A DNA stretch of 64,000 bases from assembly GCF_000024125.1 (NCBI RefSeq), contig NC_013222.1, forward strand, positions 682,001 to 746,000, in the 5' to 3' direction. Below, piece by piece: positions 16,943 through 25,420 of the stretch; position 1 is the stretch's first letter; each line of letters starts with the position of its first letter. Under the pieces are notes generated by a model that saw only the letters and a list, made by a program, of their open reading frames with translations, did no database searches and was not told the DNA's origin. Source of the stretch: Robiginitalea biformata HTCC2501 (GTDB taxonomy: Bacteria; Bacteroidota; Bacteroidia; Flavobacteriales; Flavobacteriaceae). Position numbers and translations under genes: made by a program.

Positions 16943-18405
16943 TTCCCGCGTATCAGTTTGAGCAACAATTCTTTTTCAAGCCGGTAGAGCATCCCCAAAA
17001 ATACTAAAAGTAACCCCAGGCCGATATATAAGTTCCTGTTAAATACGTAAAAGGACAGGGCCGAAAAACCGATGGAAATACCCAGGTAGAAGGCGATTTT
17101 CCGCATGTTGTAGGGGATCGGGTAATACCGTTTCCCCAGCAGGTAGGAGAGGACCATCATCGTGCCGTAGGCGGCCAGGGTGGCCCAGGCCGAAGCAGTA
17201 TACCCGTATTCCGGGATAAAGACCACGTTGATGGCGATGGTGAGTACGGCGCCCACCAGGGAGATCACGGCCCCGAACCGGGTGCGGTCCGTGACCTTAT
17301 ACCAGACCGAGAGGTTGTGGTAGATTCCCAGGCAAAAGCTCCCGAGCAGCACAATCGGTACCACCTCCATGGCCTCCCAGTAGGCAGCATCCCTTACGAA
17401 GAGGACTTTGAGCACGTCCGCAAAGACCACCACGGCCAGCAGGATGACGCTTCCCAGGACAACGAAGTAATTGGTGATCTGCGCATAGGCGCGTTTTGGG
17501 TTATCCGAAGTGGCATGGCTGAAGAAAAACGGCTCGATCCCGAGTCGGAAAGCGGTGGCAAATAGCGTCATAAACATGGCGAGTTTGTAGCATGCCGCGT
17601 ACTTGCCCACTTCCGCCTTGGCTTCCTCCGGGGTGAGCGGCAACAATTCCGAGAGCAGGTACTTGTCAAAGACCTCATTGATGGTAAAGGCCATGCCGGC
17701 CACCATCACGGGCAGCCCGTAGGCGAGCATCCGCCTCCAGAGGGCGCGGTCAAAAGCCAGGCGCATATGCCGGTAGTTCCCGCTGAGAATCAGGAGGGTG
17801 AGGCCGCTGGCCACCGTGTTGGCAATCAGGATATAATTGATCTGGAAATCCGGCACGTACAACGCGGACCAGATGCCTTCCGTCTCGCTTTCCGCCAGCC
17901 TGGGCAGCGCCAGGAGGAAAAACAGGTTCAATACGATGTTCGTGGTGACATTGGCGATCTTAACCATTGCGTAGATCCCCGGGGACTCCTGGGCGCGCAA
18001 CCGGGCAAAAGGCACAATCACCAGCGCATCCAGGGAGAGGATGATGATAAAGTACCAGAAATAGTTCACCTCAATGTTCATCAGCCCGGCCAACGGCTCG
18101 CGCATCAGGACGCCGAGGGTAAAGAACAGGAGCGTGGACCCGCCGATGGAGAGCAGGGAAGTGGACAATACCCGCTCCTTGTCGTCCTCCTTGCTGTAAA
18201 AGCGGAAAAAGGCTGTTTCCATCCCGTAGGCCAGGATTACGTTGAAGATGGCAAAAAAGGTGAAAATCAGCGTAATTTCCCCGTATCCTCCGGGCGGCAT
18301 CACCTCAGTGTAGAGGGGCACCAGCAGGAACGACAACATCCGTGGCAACACGGTGGCCAGGCCGTAAATAAACGTTTGCCTGAAGAGTTTACGAAACAGC
18401 TTCAA
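16939..18405 (-). CDS. Polysaccharide/oligosaccharide flippase family protein
   Basis: A 488-residue integral membrane protein with about 14 hydrophobic segments, of the Wzx/MurJ-like MOP superfamily. It starts [20 protein letters not shown], the usual first helix of this family. It lies outside the large polysaccharide locus, as the first strongly linked gene of the dut operon, and may move a lipid-linked envelope precursor; the substrate is unknown. It overlaps dut by 4 nt. Confidence 0.85.
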   Translation of the reverse strand: MKLFRKLFRQTFIYGLATVLPRMLSFLLVPLYTEVMPPGGYGEITLIFTFFAIFNVILAYGMETAFFRFYSKEDDKERVLSTSLLSIGGSTLLFFTLGVLMREPLAGLMNIEVNYFWYFIIILSLDALVIVPFARLRAQESPGIYAMVKIANVTTNIVLNLFFLLALPRLAESETEGIWSALYVPDFQINYILIANTVASGLTLLILSGNYRHMRLAFDRALWRRMLAYGLPVMVAGMAFTINEVFDKYLLSELLPLTPEEAKAEVGKYAACYKLAMFMTLFATAFRLGIEPFFFSHATSDNPKRAYAQITNYFVVLGSVILLAVVVFADVLKVLFVRDAAYWEAMEVVPIVLLGSFCLGIYHNLSVWYKVTDRTRFGAVISLVGAVLTIAINVVFIPEYGYTASAWATLAAYGTMMVLSYLLGKRYYPIPYNMRKIAFYLGISIGFSALSFYVFNRNLYIGLGLLLVFLGMLYRLEKELLLKLIRGK

Positions 18406-18461
18406 AGAAGAAGGGGGTTAGATAAACCCCTAAATTAGGTAATTACCCGACGCCGGCAAAG

Positions 18462-18986
18462 TTATTGGCGCTGCTTGCCGGGATACACGCGGGCGGGTTT
18501 TTCCTTCACCCCGTCGACCCGGACATAGAAACGCTTCCCGTCGGACAGGCGAATGTAGGACAACACGGCCTGGTCGGGCTCCAAGTCAAAAGGGAAATCC
18601 GGGGCCGGCAGGGGTTTGGGGGGCTGGTTACCCACTTCCCGACGGGCGTCCGCATGCATCACCCGGTCTGCGTCCCCGCCCAGATCCGTGCGAAAACTCG
18701 CCGTCACCAACATGCCGGTTTCCGTGTCCTCGACTACTGCCGGCATAATCTGGCCCCTGAAATAGAGGGAGTCCGGCCGGACCTCCCCGGGGCTCCCGGG
18801 CGTATAGCGCAGCCGGAGTTCCATCCCGGCGCCCGAAGCCTCCCGCCCCCCCATCCACATTTGGGCGGTGGGGTCGGCGACCTGGAAGGGAGGGTCTTCC
18901 TGGAAGGATTTCTGGGAAGAACACCCCATGAGCCCCATGGTCAGCAACAGCGTGGCAAAGTGGCGATGTAACATACTTCTTTTCAT
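18462..18986 (-). CDS. Lipoprotein of unknown function
   Basis: A 174-residue protein with a lipoprotein signal (hydrophobic core then GLMGCSSQ). The rest is a soluble beta-rich domain; one segment (LSYIRLSDGKRFYVRV) looks like a strand pair, and the end is rich in Lys and Pro. The family was not recognised. ATGs at 18986 and 18974 are possible starts; further upstream only unlikely arginine-rich sequence is in frame, overlapping the atp terminator. It lies 56 nt before the flippase gene. Confidence 0.65.
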   Translation of the reverse strand: MKRSMLHRHFATLLLTMGLMGCSSQKSFQEDPPFQVADPTAQMWMGGREASGAGMELRLRYTPGSPGEVRPDSLYFRGQIMPAVVEDTETGMLVTASFRTDLGGDADRVMHADARREVGNQPPKPLPAPDFPFDLEPDQAVLSYIRLSDGKRFYVRVDGVKEKPARVYPGKQRQ

Positions 18987-19088
18987 TTTACGGGTCTGTG
19001 TAAAGATAAGTAACCAATATTGATGCCAAAGCCGCAGAACCCGTTTATGGTGCGTATTTCTCCGGGATGCGTTGCCACAGCCGCCGGC

Positions 19089-19118
19089 AAAAAAAAATCC
19101 CCGGCGAGGTGCCGGGGA
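19089..19118 (-). terminator. Terminator of the atp operon
   Basis: A stem of 8 bp (TCCCCGGC at 19098-19105 with GCCGGGGA at 19111-19118), 5-nt loop, followed on the minus strand by nine U residues (19097-19089). It lies 41 nt after the atpG stop. Confidence 0.88.
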
Positions 19119-19158
19119 TGCTGTCTTGTTTGATCGCCCTTCGCGGGCAGCGGCCCGC

Positions 19159-20019
19159 CTATCCGGCCAGGGCTTCTGCCCCACCGACGATCTCGAGGAT
19201 CTCGTTGGTGATGGCCGCCTGCCGCGCCTTGTTGTAGGTGAGCTTGAGCTGATCGCGCAGTTCGGCCGCGTTGTCCGTGGCCTTGTGCATGGCGGTCATC
19301 CGCGCCCCGTGCTCGCTGGCAAAGGAATCCCGGATGGCCTTGAAGAGCTGTGTTTTCAGGGATTTCGGGATGAGTTGTTCCACGATTTCCGCCTCGGACG
19401 GCTCAAAGATATAGTCCGCAGATACGCTGGATTCCGTTTCCGCCGGCTGGATGGGCAGGAATTGCTCCGTCCGAACAATCTGGGTGGCCGCATTTTTGAA
19501 CTGGTTGTACACCAGGTCGATCCGGTCGTATTTGCCTTCCGCAAATAACTGCATCAGCTCCTCGGCAATCGCCTCCACCGCCTCAAAGGTCAGGTTGTCG
19601 TAGACGGCGCTGTGGTCGCTGATTATCGTATGGCGCTTGCGGATCAGGTCGTGGGCCTTCTTGCCGATGGTCAGGAAATCTACCTGTTTGTCGCCGTAAG
19701 TGCCCTGCACCAGGCTCATGCTCTGCTTGATGATGTTGGAGTTAAACGCCCCGCACAGCCCCCGGTTGGAGGAGATAGACACCACGAGTACCCGGCGCAC
19801 CTCGCGCACGTCCGCGTACTGGCTGCCGCTGTCCCCGTCCAGGTTGGCGCTCAGGCCCTGCAGCAACTCCGTAAGCTTATCGGCATACGGCCGCATGGCG
19901 GTAATGGCATCCTGGGCTTTCTTCAGCTTGGCTGCCGATACCATCTTCATCGCAGAGGTAATCTGCATGGTGGAGCTCACCGAGGTGATCCTGTTGCGTA
20001 TTTCCTTTAAGTTTGCCAT
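19159..20019 (-). CDS. atpG: ATP synthase F1 subunit gamma
   Basis: Central rotor stalk of the F1 motor, 286 residues. Conserved ends are clear: NLKEIRNRITSVSSTMQIT at the N-terminus and a C-terminal helix ending NEILEIVGGAEAL. It is the last gene of atpB-E-F-H-A-G and is followed by a strong terminator. The genes for beta and epsilon (atpD, atpC) do not follow; in many Bacteroidota they are elsewhere. Confidence 0.97.
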   Translation of the reverse strand: MANLKEIRNRITSVSSTMQITSAMKMVSAAKLKKAQDAITAMRPYADKLTELLQGLSANLDGDSGSQYADVREVRRVLVVSISSNRGLCGAFNSNIIKQSMSLVQGTYGDKQVDFLTIGKKAHDLIRKRHTIISDHSAVYDNLTFEAVEAIAEELMQLFAEGKYDRIDLVYNQFKNAATQIVRTEQFLPIQPAETESSVSADYIFEPSEAEIVEQLIPKSLKTQLFKAIRDSFASEHGARMTAMHKATDNAAELRDQLKLTYNKARQAAITNEILEIVGGAEALAG

Positions 20020-20068
20020 ATCCTATGGATGCATTATCGCGGTTGCGGGCCCGGCCCGCAACCCGTTA

Positions 20069-21649
20069 TCACGCTTTGTATTTGGCTGCCAGGTCGCGGC
20101 ATACCGCCGTGAGCGTATCGGTTACTTCGTCCGTGAGTTTCCCTGCCTTCAGGGTATCGAGTACGTCGCGGTGCTTGGCGTTCAAAAACTCCAGGTAGTC
20201 GCGCTCAAACTCCTTCACCTTGTTGACCGGCACATCCCGCAGCAGGTTCTTGGAGCCTGCGTAGATAATGGCTACCTGGTCTTCTACGGTAAAGGGATCG
20301 TTCTGGGCCTGCTTGAGGATTTCCACGTTGCGGCGCCCTTTTTCGATAACATTCAGCGTAGCGGCATCCAGGTCGGAACCGAACTTGGCAAATGCCTCGA
20401 GTTCGCGGAACTGGGCCTGGTCGAGCTTCAGGGTACCCGCTACCTTCTTCATCGATTTAATCTGGGCCGATCCACCGACACGGGAAACCGAGATCCCCAC
20501 GTTGATCGCCGGGCGAACCCCCTGGTTAAAGAGGTCCTGCTCCAGGAAGATCTGTCCGTCCGTAATCGAGATCACGTTGGTAGGGATATAGGCCGAAACG
20601 TCCCCTGCCTGGGTTTCAATAATCGGGAGGGCCGTCAGGGACCCGCCACCCTTTACCTTGTCTTTCAGCACGTCGGGCAGGTCGTTCATGTCCTTGGCGA
20701 TGTCGTCGTCGGCAATCACCTTGGCCGAGCGCTCCAACAGGCGGGAGTGGAGGTAGAAAACGTCCCCCGGATAGGCTTCACGCCCTGGCGGACGGCGAAG
20801 CAGGAGGGATACTTCCCGGTATGCGACGGCCTGCTTGGACAGGTCGTCGTAGATGATCAGGGCCGGGCGTCCGGTGTCCCGGAAATACTCCCCGATGGCC
20901 GCTCCCGCGAAGGGGGCGTATACCTGCATGGGGGCCGGGTCGGATGCGTTGGCCGCTACGATGGTGGTGTAGGCCAGGGCGCCTTTGTCCTCGAGGGTCT
21001 TGGCAATTCCGGCCACGGTGGAGGCCTTCTGGCCGATGGCTACGTAGATACAGTAAACCGGTTCCCCCGCATCGTAAAATTCTTTCTGGTTGATGATCGT
21101 ATCGATACACACGGTGGTTTTCCCCGTCTGGCGGTCGCCGATTACCAGCTCCCGCTGGCCGCGTCCGATCGGGATCATCGCGTCGATGGCCTTTACCCCG
21201 GTCTGGAGGGGTTCGTTTACCGGTTGGCGGAAGATCACCCCGGGCGCCTTGCGCTCCAGCGGCATTTCGTAGGTTTCCCCGGTAATGGCACCTTTCCCGT
21301 CGATCGGGTTTCCGAGGGTATCCACCACCCGGCCCACAATGCCTTCGCCCACATTGATCGATGCGATCCGCTGGGTCCGTTTAACCGTGGCCCCTTCGAC
21401 CACCCCGCGGGACGGACCGAGGAGTACCACCCCCACGTTGTCCTCTTCCAGGTTCAGGACGATGCCTTCAAGCCCGCCGTCGAATTCCACCAACTCCCCA
21501 TACTGGGCGTTGGCAAGCCCGTAAACGCGGGCAATACCGTCTCCTACCTGGAGTACGGTTCCCACCTCGTCCAGGGAGGCGGACGCTTCGAATCCGGATA
21601 ATTGCTTCTTTAAGATCGCTGATACTTCAGCAGCTTTGATTCCAGCCAT
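20069..21649 (-). CDS. atpA: ATP synthase F1 subunit alpha
   Basis: Non-catalytic nucleotide-binding subunit of F1, 526 residues. Walker A reads [10 protein letters not shown] near residue 170 and the family segment [17 protein letters not shown] is intact. The ATG at 21649 ([13 protein letters not shown]) is chosen; ten more codons are open upstream but add nothing typical. Spacing is 49 nt to atpG and 48 nt from atpH. Confidence 0.98.
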   Translation of the reverse strand: MAGIKAAEVSAILKKQLSGFEASASLDEVGTVLQVGDGIARVYGLANAQYGELVEFDGGLEGIVLNLEEDNVGVVLLGPSRGVVEGATVKRTQRIASINVGEGIVGRVVDTLGNPIDGKGAITGETYEMPLERKAPGVIFRQPVNEPLQTGVKAIDAMIPIGRGQRELVIGDRQTGKTTVCIDTIINQKEFYDAGEPVYCIYVAIGQKASTVAGIAKTLEDKGALAYTTIVAANASDPAPMQVYAPFAGAAIGEYFRDTGRPALIIYDDLSKQAVAYREVSLLLRRPPGREAYPGDVFYLHSRLLERSAKVIADDDIAKDMNDLPDVLKDKVKGGGSLTALPIIETQAGDVSAYIPTNVISITDGQIFLEQDLFNQGVRPAINVGISVSRVGGSAQIKSMKKVAGTLKLDQAQFRELEAFAKFGSDLDAATLNVIEKGRRNVEILKQAQNDPFTVEDQVAIIYAGSKNLLRDVPVNKVKEFERDYLEFLNAKHRDVLDTLKAGKLTDEVTDTLTAVCRDLAAKYKA

Positions 21650-21697
21650 TTCTCTATGATAAAAAGGCGATCCGTCCAACCGGGCGGACCGGGTTAT

Positions 21698-22234
21698 TTA
21701 TTTCTGTACTAATTCTCTTTTTAAGTTTTCGAGCTTGTGCGCCAGGCTCGCGTTGTATTCCAGGTCGCCCACTCGGAGCACAAAGCCCCCGATCAGCTCC
21801 GGGTCTACGGTTTGTTCCAGGGTCACATCCTTGCCTGTGATGGCCTGCAGTTGCCCGAGCACTTTCTTCTCCAGGGCCTGGGTCAGCGGTACAGCCGTGG
21901 TGACGTGGGCCACATCCTGCCCCTTGATCTCCTCGTACCGGGCGATGTATTGCCGGGCCACCTCATCGAGCATCCCTATCCGCTTGTTCTCGGCCAGGAG
22001 CCCAAAGAGTTGCACGGTAAGTTTGCTGGCATCCCCGAATATCGCGCCGAGGGCCGAAGCCTTGTCCGTGCCCTTCAGTACGGGGCTTGTCAACACTTCC
22101 CACAGGCTATCGCTTCCGGAAAGCGTATCCAGCAGTTGCTGCATATCCTTTTCCACGTCCCCCGCTTTTTTCTGTTCCAGGGCCAGGTCCAGGACCGCCT
22201 TGGCATACCGGGAGGCTGCACGTGCTTCGCTCAT
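21698..22234 (-). CDS. atpH: ATP synthase F1 subunit delta
   Basis: Joins the peripheral stalk to the top of F1. At 178 residues it has the usual form: an N-terminal helical domain (ASRYAKAVLDLALEQKK) and a C-terminal segment with TVDPELIGGFVLRVGD, the best conserved part of the family. It starts 3 nt after the atpF stop. Confidence 0.96.
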   Translation of the reverse strand: MSEARAASRYAKAVLDLALEQKKAGDVEKDMQQLLDTLSGSDSLWEVLTSPVLKGTDKASALGAIFGDASKLTVQLFGLLAENKRIGMLDEVARQYIARYEEIKGQDVAHVTTAVPLTQALEKKVLGQLQAITGKDVTLEQTVDPELIGGFVLRVGDLEYNASLAHKLENLKRELVQK

Positions 22235-22237
22235 CTC

Positions 22238-22738
22238 TTAACGCAGTTTAATATCGTCCACCAACGTGTCGACCAGCTTCAGCTGCTTGTCTTTGTTGCC
22301 GAGTTCGTCCCGCAGCACCTTTTCAGCGATTTCCACGGAGAGGGAAGCCACCTGGTTCTTGATGTCCGCGATGGCGGCTTTCTTTTCGCCCTCGATACTC
22401 TGTTGGGCAGCCCGGATCATCTTATCGCCTTCCACCTGGGCCTGCTCCTTCGCGTCGGCGATCATCTTCTCCTTGATCTGCCGGGCCTCCTTGAGCATCG
22501 CCTCGCGTTCGGCGCGCGCCTCCTGCAGCAGCTTCTCGCTGTCCGCAGTGACGTTCTGCATTTCTTTTTTCGCTTCCTCTGCGGCCGCCAGGGCGTTTTT
22601 AATGCCTTCCTCCCGGTCGTTGACCGCTTTCAGGATGGGTTTCCACGCAAAACGGCGCAAGAGGATCAGCAGCAATACAAACAGGATGATCTGCCAGAAA
22701 AAAAGTCCTGCCGAAAATTCGTTGATTAATTTATCCAT
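22238..22738 (-). CDS. atpF: ATP synthase F0 subunit b
   Basis: Peripheral stalk subunit, 166 residues: one N-terminal membrane helix (FFWQIILFVLLLILLRRFAW) followed by a long charged coiled coil rich in Ala, Glu and Lys. A strong hairpin lies between atpE and this gene. Confidence 0.97.
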   Translation of the reverse strand: MDKLINEFSAGLFFWQIILFVLLLILLRRFAWKPILKAVNDREEGIKNALAAAEEAKKEMQNVTADSEKLLQEARAEREAMLKEARQIKEKMIADAKEQAQVEGDKMIRAAQQSIEGEKKAAIADIKNQVASLSVEIAEKVLRDELGNKDKQLKLVDTLVDDIKLR

Positions 22739-22773
22739 TGTCGTCGGGTTATTCTATGATTCCGAAATACCAG

Positions 22774-22802
22774 GACAACCCCAACCAACCGTTGGGGTTG
22801 TC
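22774..22802 (-). other. Hairpin between atpE and atpF
   Basis: A perfect 12-bp stem (22774-22785 with 22791-22802; core ACAACCCCAAC / GTTGGGGTTGT) with a 5-nt loop. It begins 17 nt after the atpE stop on the minus strand and no U-run follows, so it is not a classical terminator. Its place right after the c-subunit gene suggests mRNA stabilisation or partial attenuation that raises atpE product over the other subunits. Confidence 0.75.
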
Positions 22803-22818
22803 GTGGTTTCGATTGGGT

Positions 22819-23028
<210 letters not shown>

Positions 23029-23056
23029 TTAAACAATTCAACTACTAAGGCACCCC

Positions 23057-24190
23057 TTAAGGATGCGCCAGTTCCGTTTCTTCCCCATGTCCGTGATCGT
23101 GCTCCTCGGCGGCAAAGCCGAAATAGAGCGCAGCCAGCATGGTGAAGATATAGGCCTGCAACAGGGCCACCAGCACCTCGATGAGGGAGATGGCAAAGCT
23201 CAGTCCGAATGAAAGCGGGCCGCCGACCCAGCTTTTAAATATGAATATCAGCCCGATCAGGCTCATCAGTACCACGTGGCCCGCCGTCATGTTCGCGTAG
23301 AGACGGATGAGCAGCGCAAATGGCTTGATGAAGATCCCGAGGATCTCGATCGGTACCAGGATGATGTAAATCACGATTTTCCCATACCAGGGCATCCCGT
23401 CCCCGAGCGGGTCGAAGATGTGCTTCCAGTAGTCTTTGGTCCCGGTGAAGTTCGTCAGCAAAAAGACCAGGATGGCCAGGGCGGTGGTTACCGCGATGTT
23501 CCCGGTGACATTGACGCCCAGGGGGGTCAGGCCAAACATGTTCAGGAACCAGATAAAGAAAAAGACCGTGAGCAGAAACGGCATGTAGCGCTTGTATTTC
23601 TTCTCCCCGATGTTCGCAATGGCGATGTCGTCCCGGATGTAGAGTACGATGGGCTCAAAGAACCGCCCGATGCCGCGCGGGATGTGCCCGTTTTTGGCGT
23701 AGCTGCGGGCCAGACTGCTGAAGAGCCAGATGAGCAGCAGGCCGGTCACCAGCATCATCACGACGCTCTTGGTGATTGAAAAATCCAGGGGTTTCGCATT
23801 GGTCGGGTGGTCTTCCGCGTCCATGTTCAGGTCCCCGGCGGCATTGGTTTTATAAATTTTGCTGTGGTGGAGCACGTAGTAATTGCCATCGACTTCGGCA
23901 ACTTCCTCCCCGTGGTGGAAACGGGCGGAGGAAAAGACCTTCAGGCCGTCGTCCCAGAGGATGACCGGCAGCGGAAAGCCGACGTGAACTTTTTCCCCGG
24001 CGTCATTCGTGTAGGAGAACAGGTTGAAGTCGTGGGAATCCTGCAGGTGGTGCTGGATGTATTCCTGGATCTCGGCCTTGGTTCCCTCGGGGGTGTCTTC
24101 CCCCTGGGGGGTTTCTTTGGCGAAAAGCCCGATACTGCAAAGTAAAGCGGTAAGGGACAGGATTTTGCTCAGGAAATCAAATCGCATCAT
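23057..24190 (-). CDS. atpB: ATP synthase F0 subunit a
   Basis: Proton-channel subunit, 377 residues. As in other Bacteroidota it has a cleavable-looking signal (LSKILSLTALLCSIGLFA) and a periplasmic extension of about 110 residues, before the usual membrane helices starting near residue 140. The essential arginine lies in LLIRLYANMTAGH. The frame can also open at a TTG (24196); ATG at 24190 or 24187 is preferred. A promoter lies just upstream, so atpB can be transcribed apart from the genes before it. Confidence 0.95.
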   Translation of the reverse strand: MMRFDFLSKILSLTALLCSIGLFAKETPQGEDTPEGTKAEIQEYIQHHLQDSHDFNLFSYTNDAGEKVHVGFPLPVILWDDGLKVFSSARFHHGEEVAEVDGNYYVLHHSKIYKTNAAGDLNMDAEDHPTNAKPLDFSITKSVVMMLVTGLLLIWLFSSLARSYAKNGHIPRGIGRFFEPIVLYIRDDIAIANIGEKKYKRYMPFLLTVFFFIWFLNMFGLTPLGVNVTGNIAVTTALAILVFLLTNFTGTKDYWKHIFDPLGDGMPWYGKIVIYIILVPIEILGIFIKPFALLIRLYANMTAGHVVLMSLIGLIFIFKSWVGGPLSFGLSFAISLIEVLVALLQAYIFTMLAALYFGFAAEEHDHGHGEETELAHP

Positions 24191-24221
24191 GCTCAAATCT
24201 TGGGGTCGCTAAAAATCGGTG

Positions 24222-24257
24222 CAAATGTAAGCTATTCCTCCAAAAAGAAAAAAGCAA
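24222..24257 (-). promoter_or_regulatory. Probable atp operon promoter before atpB
   Basis: On the minus strand TACATTTG (24229-24222) is an exact -7 box; TTG at 24257-24255 is 25 nt upstream, slightly long. It lies in the 100-nt gap between the small membrane protein gene and atpB. Confidence 0.55.
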
Positions 24258-24290
24258 TTGCATTTTATTTTAGGCCCTTGAAGCCGGGAG

Positions 24291-24701
24291 CTAGCGGGTA
24301 TCTTCCTTTTCCAGATCGCGGAGCATTTTTGCCGTAAAATAGGTCTCGGCCAGCAGGGCCAGCAGGTAGGGGATAAAGAAGGAGGCGAATTCAGGCCGGG
24401 ACATATCGCCGTCGGCCTGGAAACCCGGGTAAATCAGGGCAAAAAACACGAGGAATTTTAACAGGCTCCCCCCGATAAACAGGAAACCGATCTGGGTTCG
24501 GAGGCGTTGGCGGAAAAAGTAGAGGCTCCAGACGATGGCTCCGGCCAGGAGGCAATTGATGGCGTACGAAGCCAACAGCAGGTCGCCCAGGGGGTCCAGG
24601 CCAAAATGCGAGCGCAGGGCGGCATGGATGGCAAAGGCCCCGCCCAGCAGCAGGAGCAGGGTAGCGGTAAAGCGGGTAAGGAAGGCGCGGTTTTGCCTCA
24701 T
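24291..24701 (-). CDS. Small four-helix membrane protein (DUF6168-like)
   Basis: A 136-residue protein with about four membrane helices and short polar loops (LLLLLGGAFAIHAAL; YAINCLLAGAIVWSLYFF; IGGSLLKFLVFFALIYP; FIPYLLALLAETYFTAKML, each below 20 residues). The position between atpZ and atpB is that of AtpI-like assembly factors, so a part in F0 assembly is plausible. The ATG at 24701 overlaps the atpZ stop by 4 nt. Confidence 0.72.
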   Translation of the reverse strand: MRQNRAFLTRFTATLLLLLGGAFAIHAALRSHFGLDPLGDLLLASYAINCLLAGAIVWSLYFFRQRLRTQIGFLFIGGSLLKFLVFFALIYPGFQADGDMSRPEFASFFIPYLLALLAETYFTAKMLRDLEKEDTR

Positions 24702-24931
24702 GGGTTCAAACGCTTGATTTGGCGCAGGACCACCCAGAGGGATATGGCTACGCCCAGGATGGTACACCCGGCCGTAAACAGTCTTTTATCGGAACCGTAG
24801 TTCGCATCGAGCCACATGCCGGCCCGGGCGGCGAGGAAGATGATGACCCCCATCTCAATGGCAATGCCGGACAGGACGGCTACCTGCCTGAGGGGGTTCC
24901 TTGGCTTGTCCGGGTCAGGATGCTTTGGCAC
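24698..24931 (-). CDS. atpZ: AtpZ/AtpI family protein
   Basis: A 77-residue protein with two membrane helices (LSGIAIEMGVIIFLAARAGMW and CTILGVAISLWVVLRQI, described in parts) and the family pattern of a glycine-rich second helix followed by a basic end. AtpI/AtpZ proteins help c-ring assembly and magnesium handling. The start lies inside the end of the bactofilin gene (17-nt overlap), indicating translational coupling. Confidence 0.82.
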   Translation of the reverse strand: MPKHPDPDKPRNPLRQVAVLSGIAIEMGVIIFLAARAGMWLDANYGSDKRLFTAGCTILGVAISLWVVLRQIKRLNP

Positions 24932-25415
24932 GTTCCCCGGTACTTGATGGGCTGCCTACGGCCGGTTTAACGCCCTGGCTGCCGGAGCCGGCGGAACCTC
25001 CCGATCTTGCGGATGCGGATGAAGCAGACGGGGCAGGGCTGTTGCCGAGGCCGCCCTTGCCTTTCATACTGCAGGAGGCATTGAAGGTAGCACCCGGTTC
25101 TACCGAGAGCTTGGATACGATAACCGTCCCTTCGATGACCGCCGTATTCTTCAGGGACAGCAGGTCGCTTACCTGGAGTTCGCCGTTGAAACTGCCTTCG
25201 ATATCCGCGTTGACGCATTCCACCTTGCCGTGGATGTAGCCGTCCTTGCCGATGACCACCTTGCCGGAGGTCTTGACGTTGCCGTCCAGCTTGCCGTCGA
25301 TGCGGAAGTCTGCCTCGGAGATGATATCACCTTTGATTTTTGTGTTTTTTTCAATCCGATTGGGTTGTCCGCCGATCTCGCTCATAGCTCTGGGTTTTTT
25401 GTTGTCTGAAAACAT
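24915..25415 (-). CDS. Bactofilin (polymer-forming cytoskeletal protein)
   Basis: A 166-residue protein with a central beta-helix domain at about 25-115, built of short turns such as IIGE-type repeats (IKGDIISEADFRIDGKL, IEGSFNGELQVSDL). Both ends are disordered; the tail is rich in Ser, Ala and Gly. Bactofilins polymerise without nucleotide and act as membrane-bound scaffolds. It lies 5 nt after sprE and overlaps atpZ. Confidence 0.92.
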   Translation of the reverse strand: MFSDNKKPRAMSEIGGQPNRIEKNTKIKGDIISEADFRIDGKLDGNVKTSGKVVIGKDGYIHGKVECVNADIEGSFNGELQVSDLLSLKNTAVIEGTVIVSKLSVEPGATFNASCSMKGKGGLGNSPAPSASSASARSGGSAGSGSQGVKPAVGSPSSTGERAKAS

Positions 25416-25420
25416 GGGGA

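Noticed and set aside
19119..19158. Loss of atpD and atpC by deletion after atpG
   Set aside because: A clean terminator follows atpG, and the split arrangement is usual in Bacteroidota.
19700..21601. A 633-codon plus-strand open frame opposite atpG and atpA
   Set aside because: It lies across two well-conserved ATP synthase genes and has no domain of its own.
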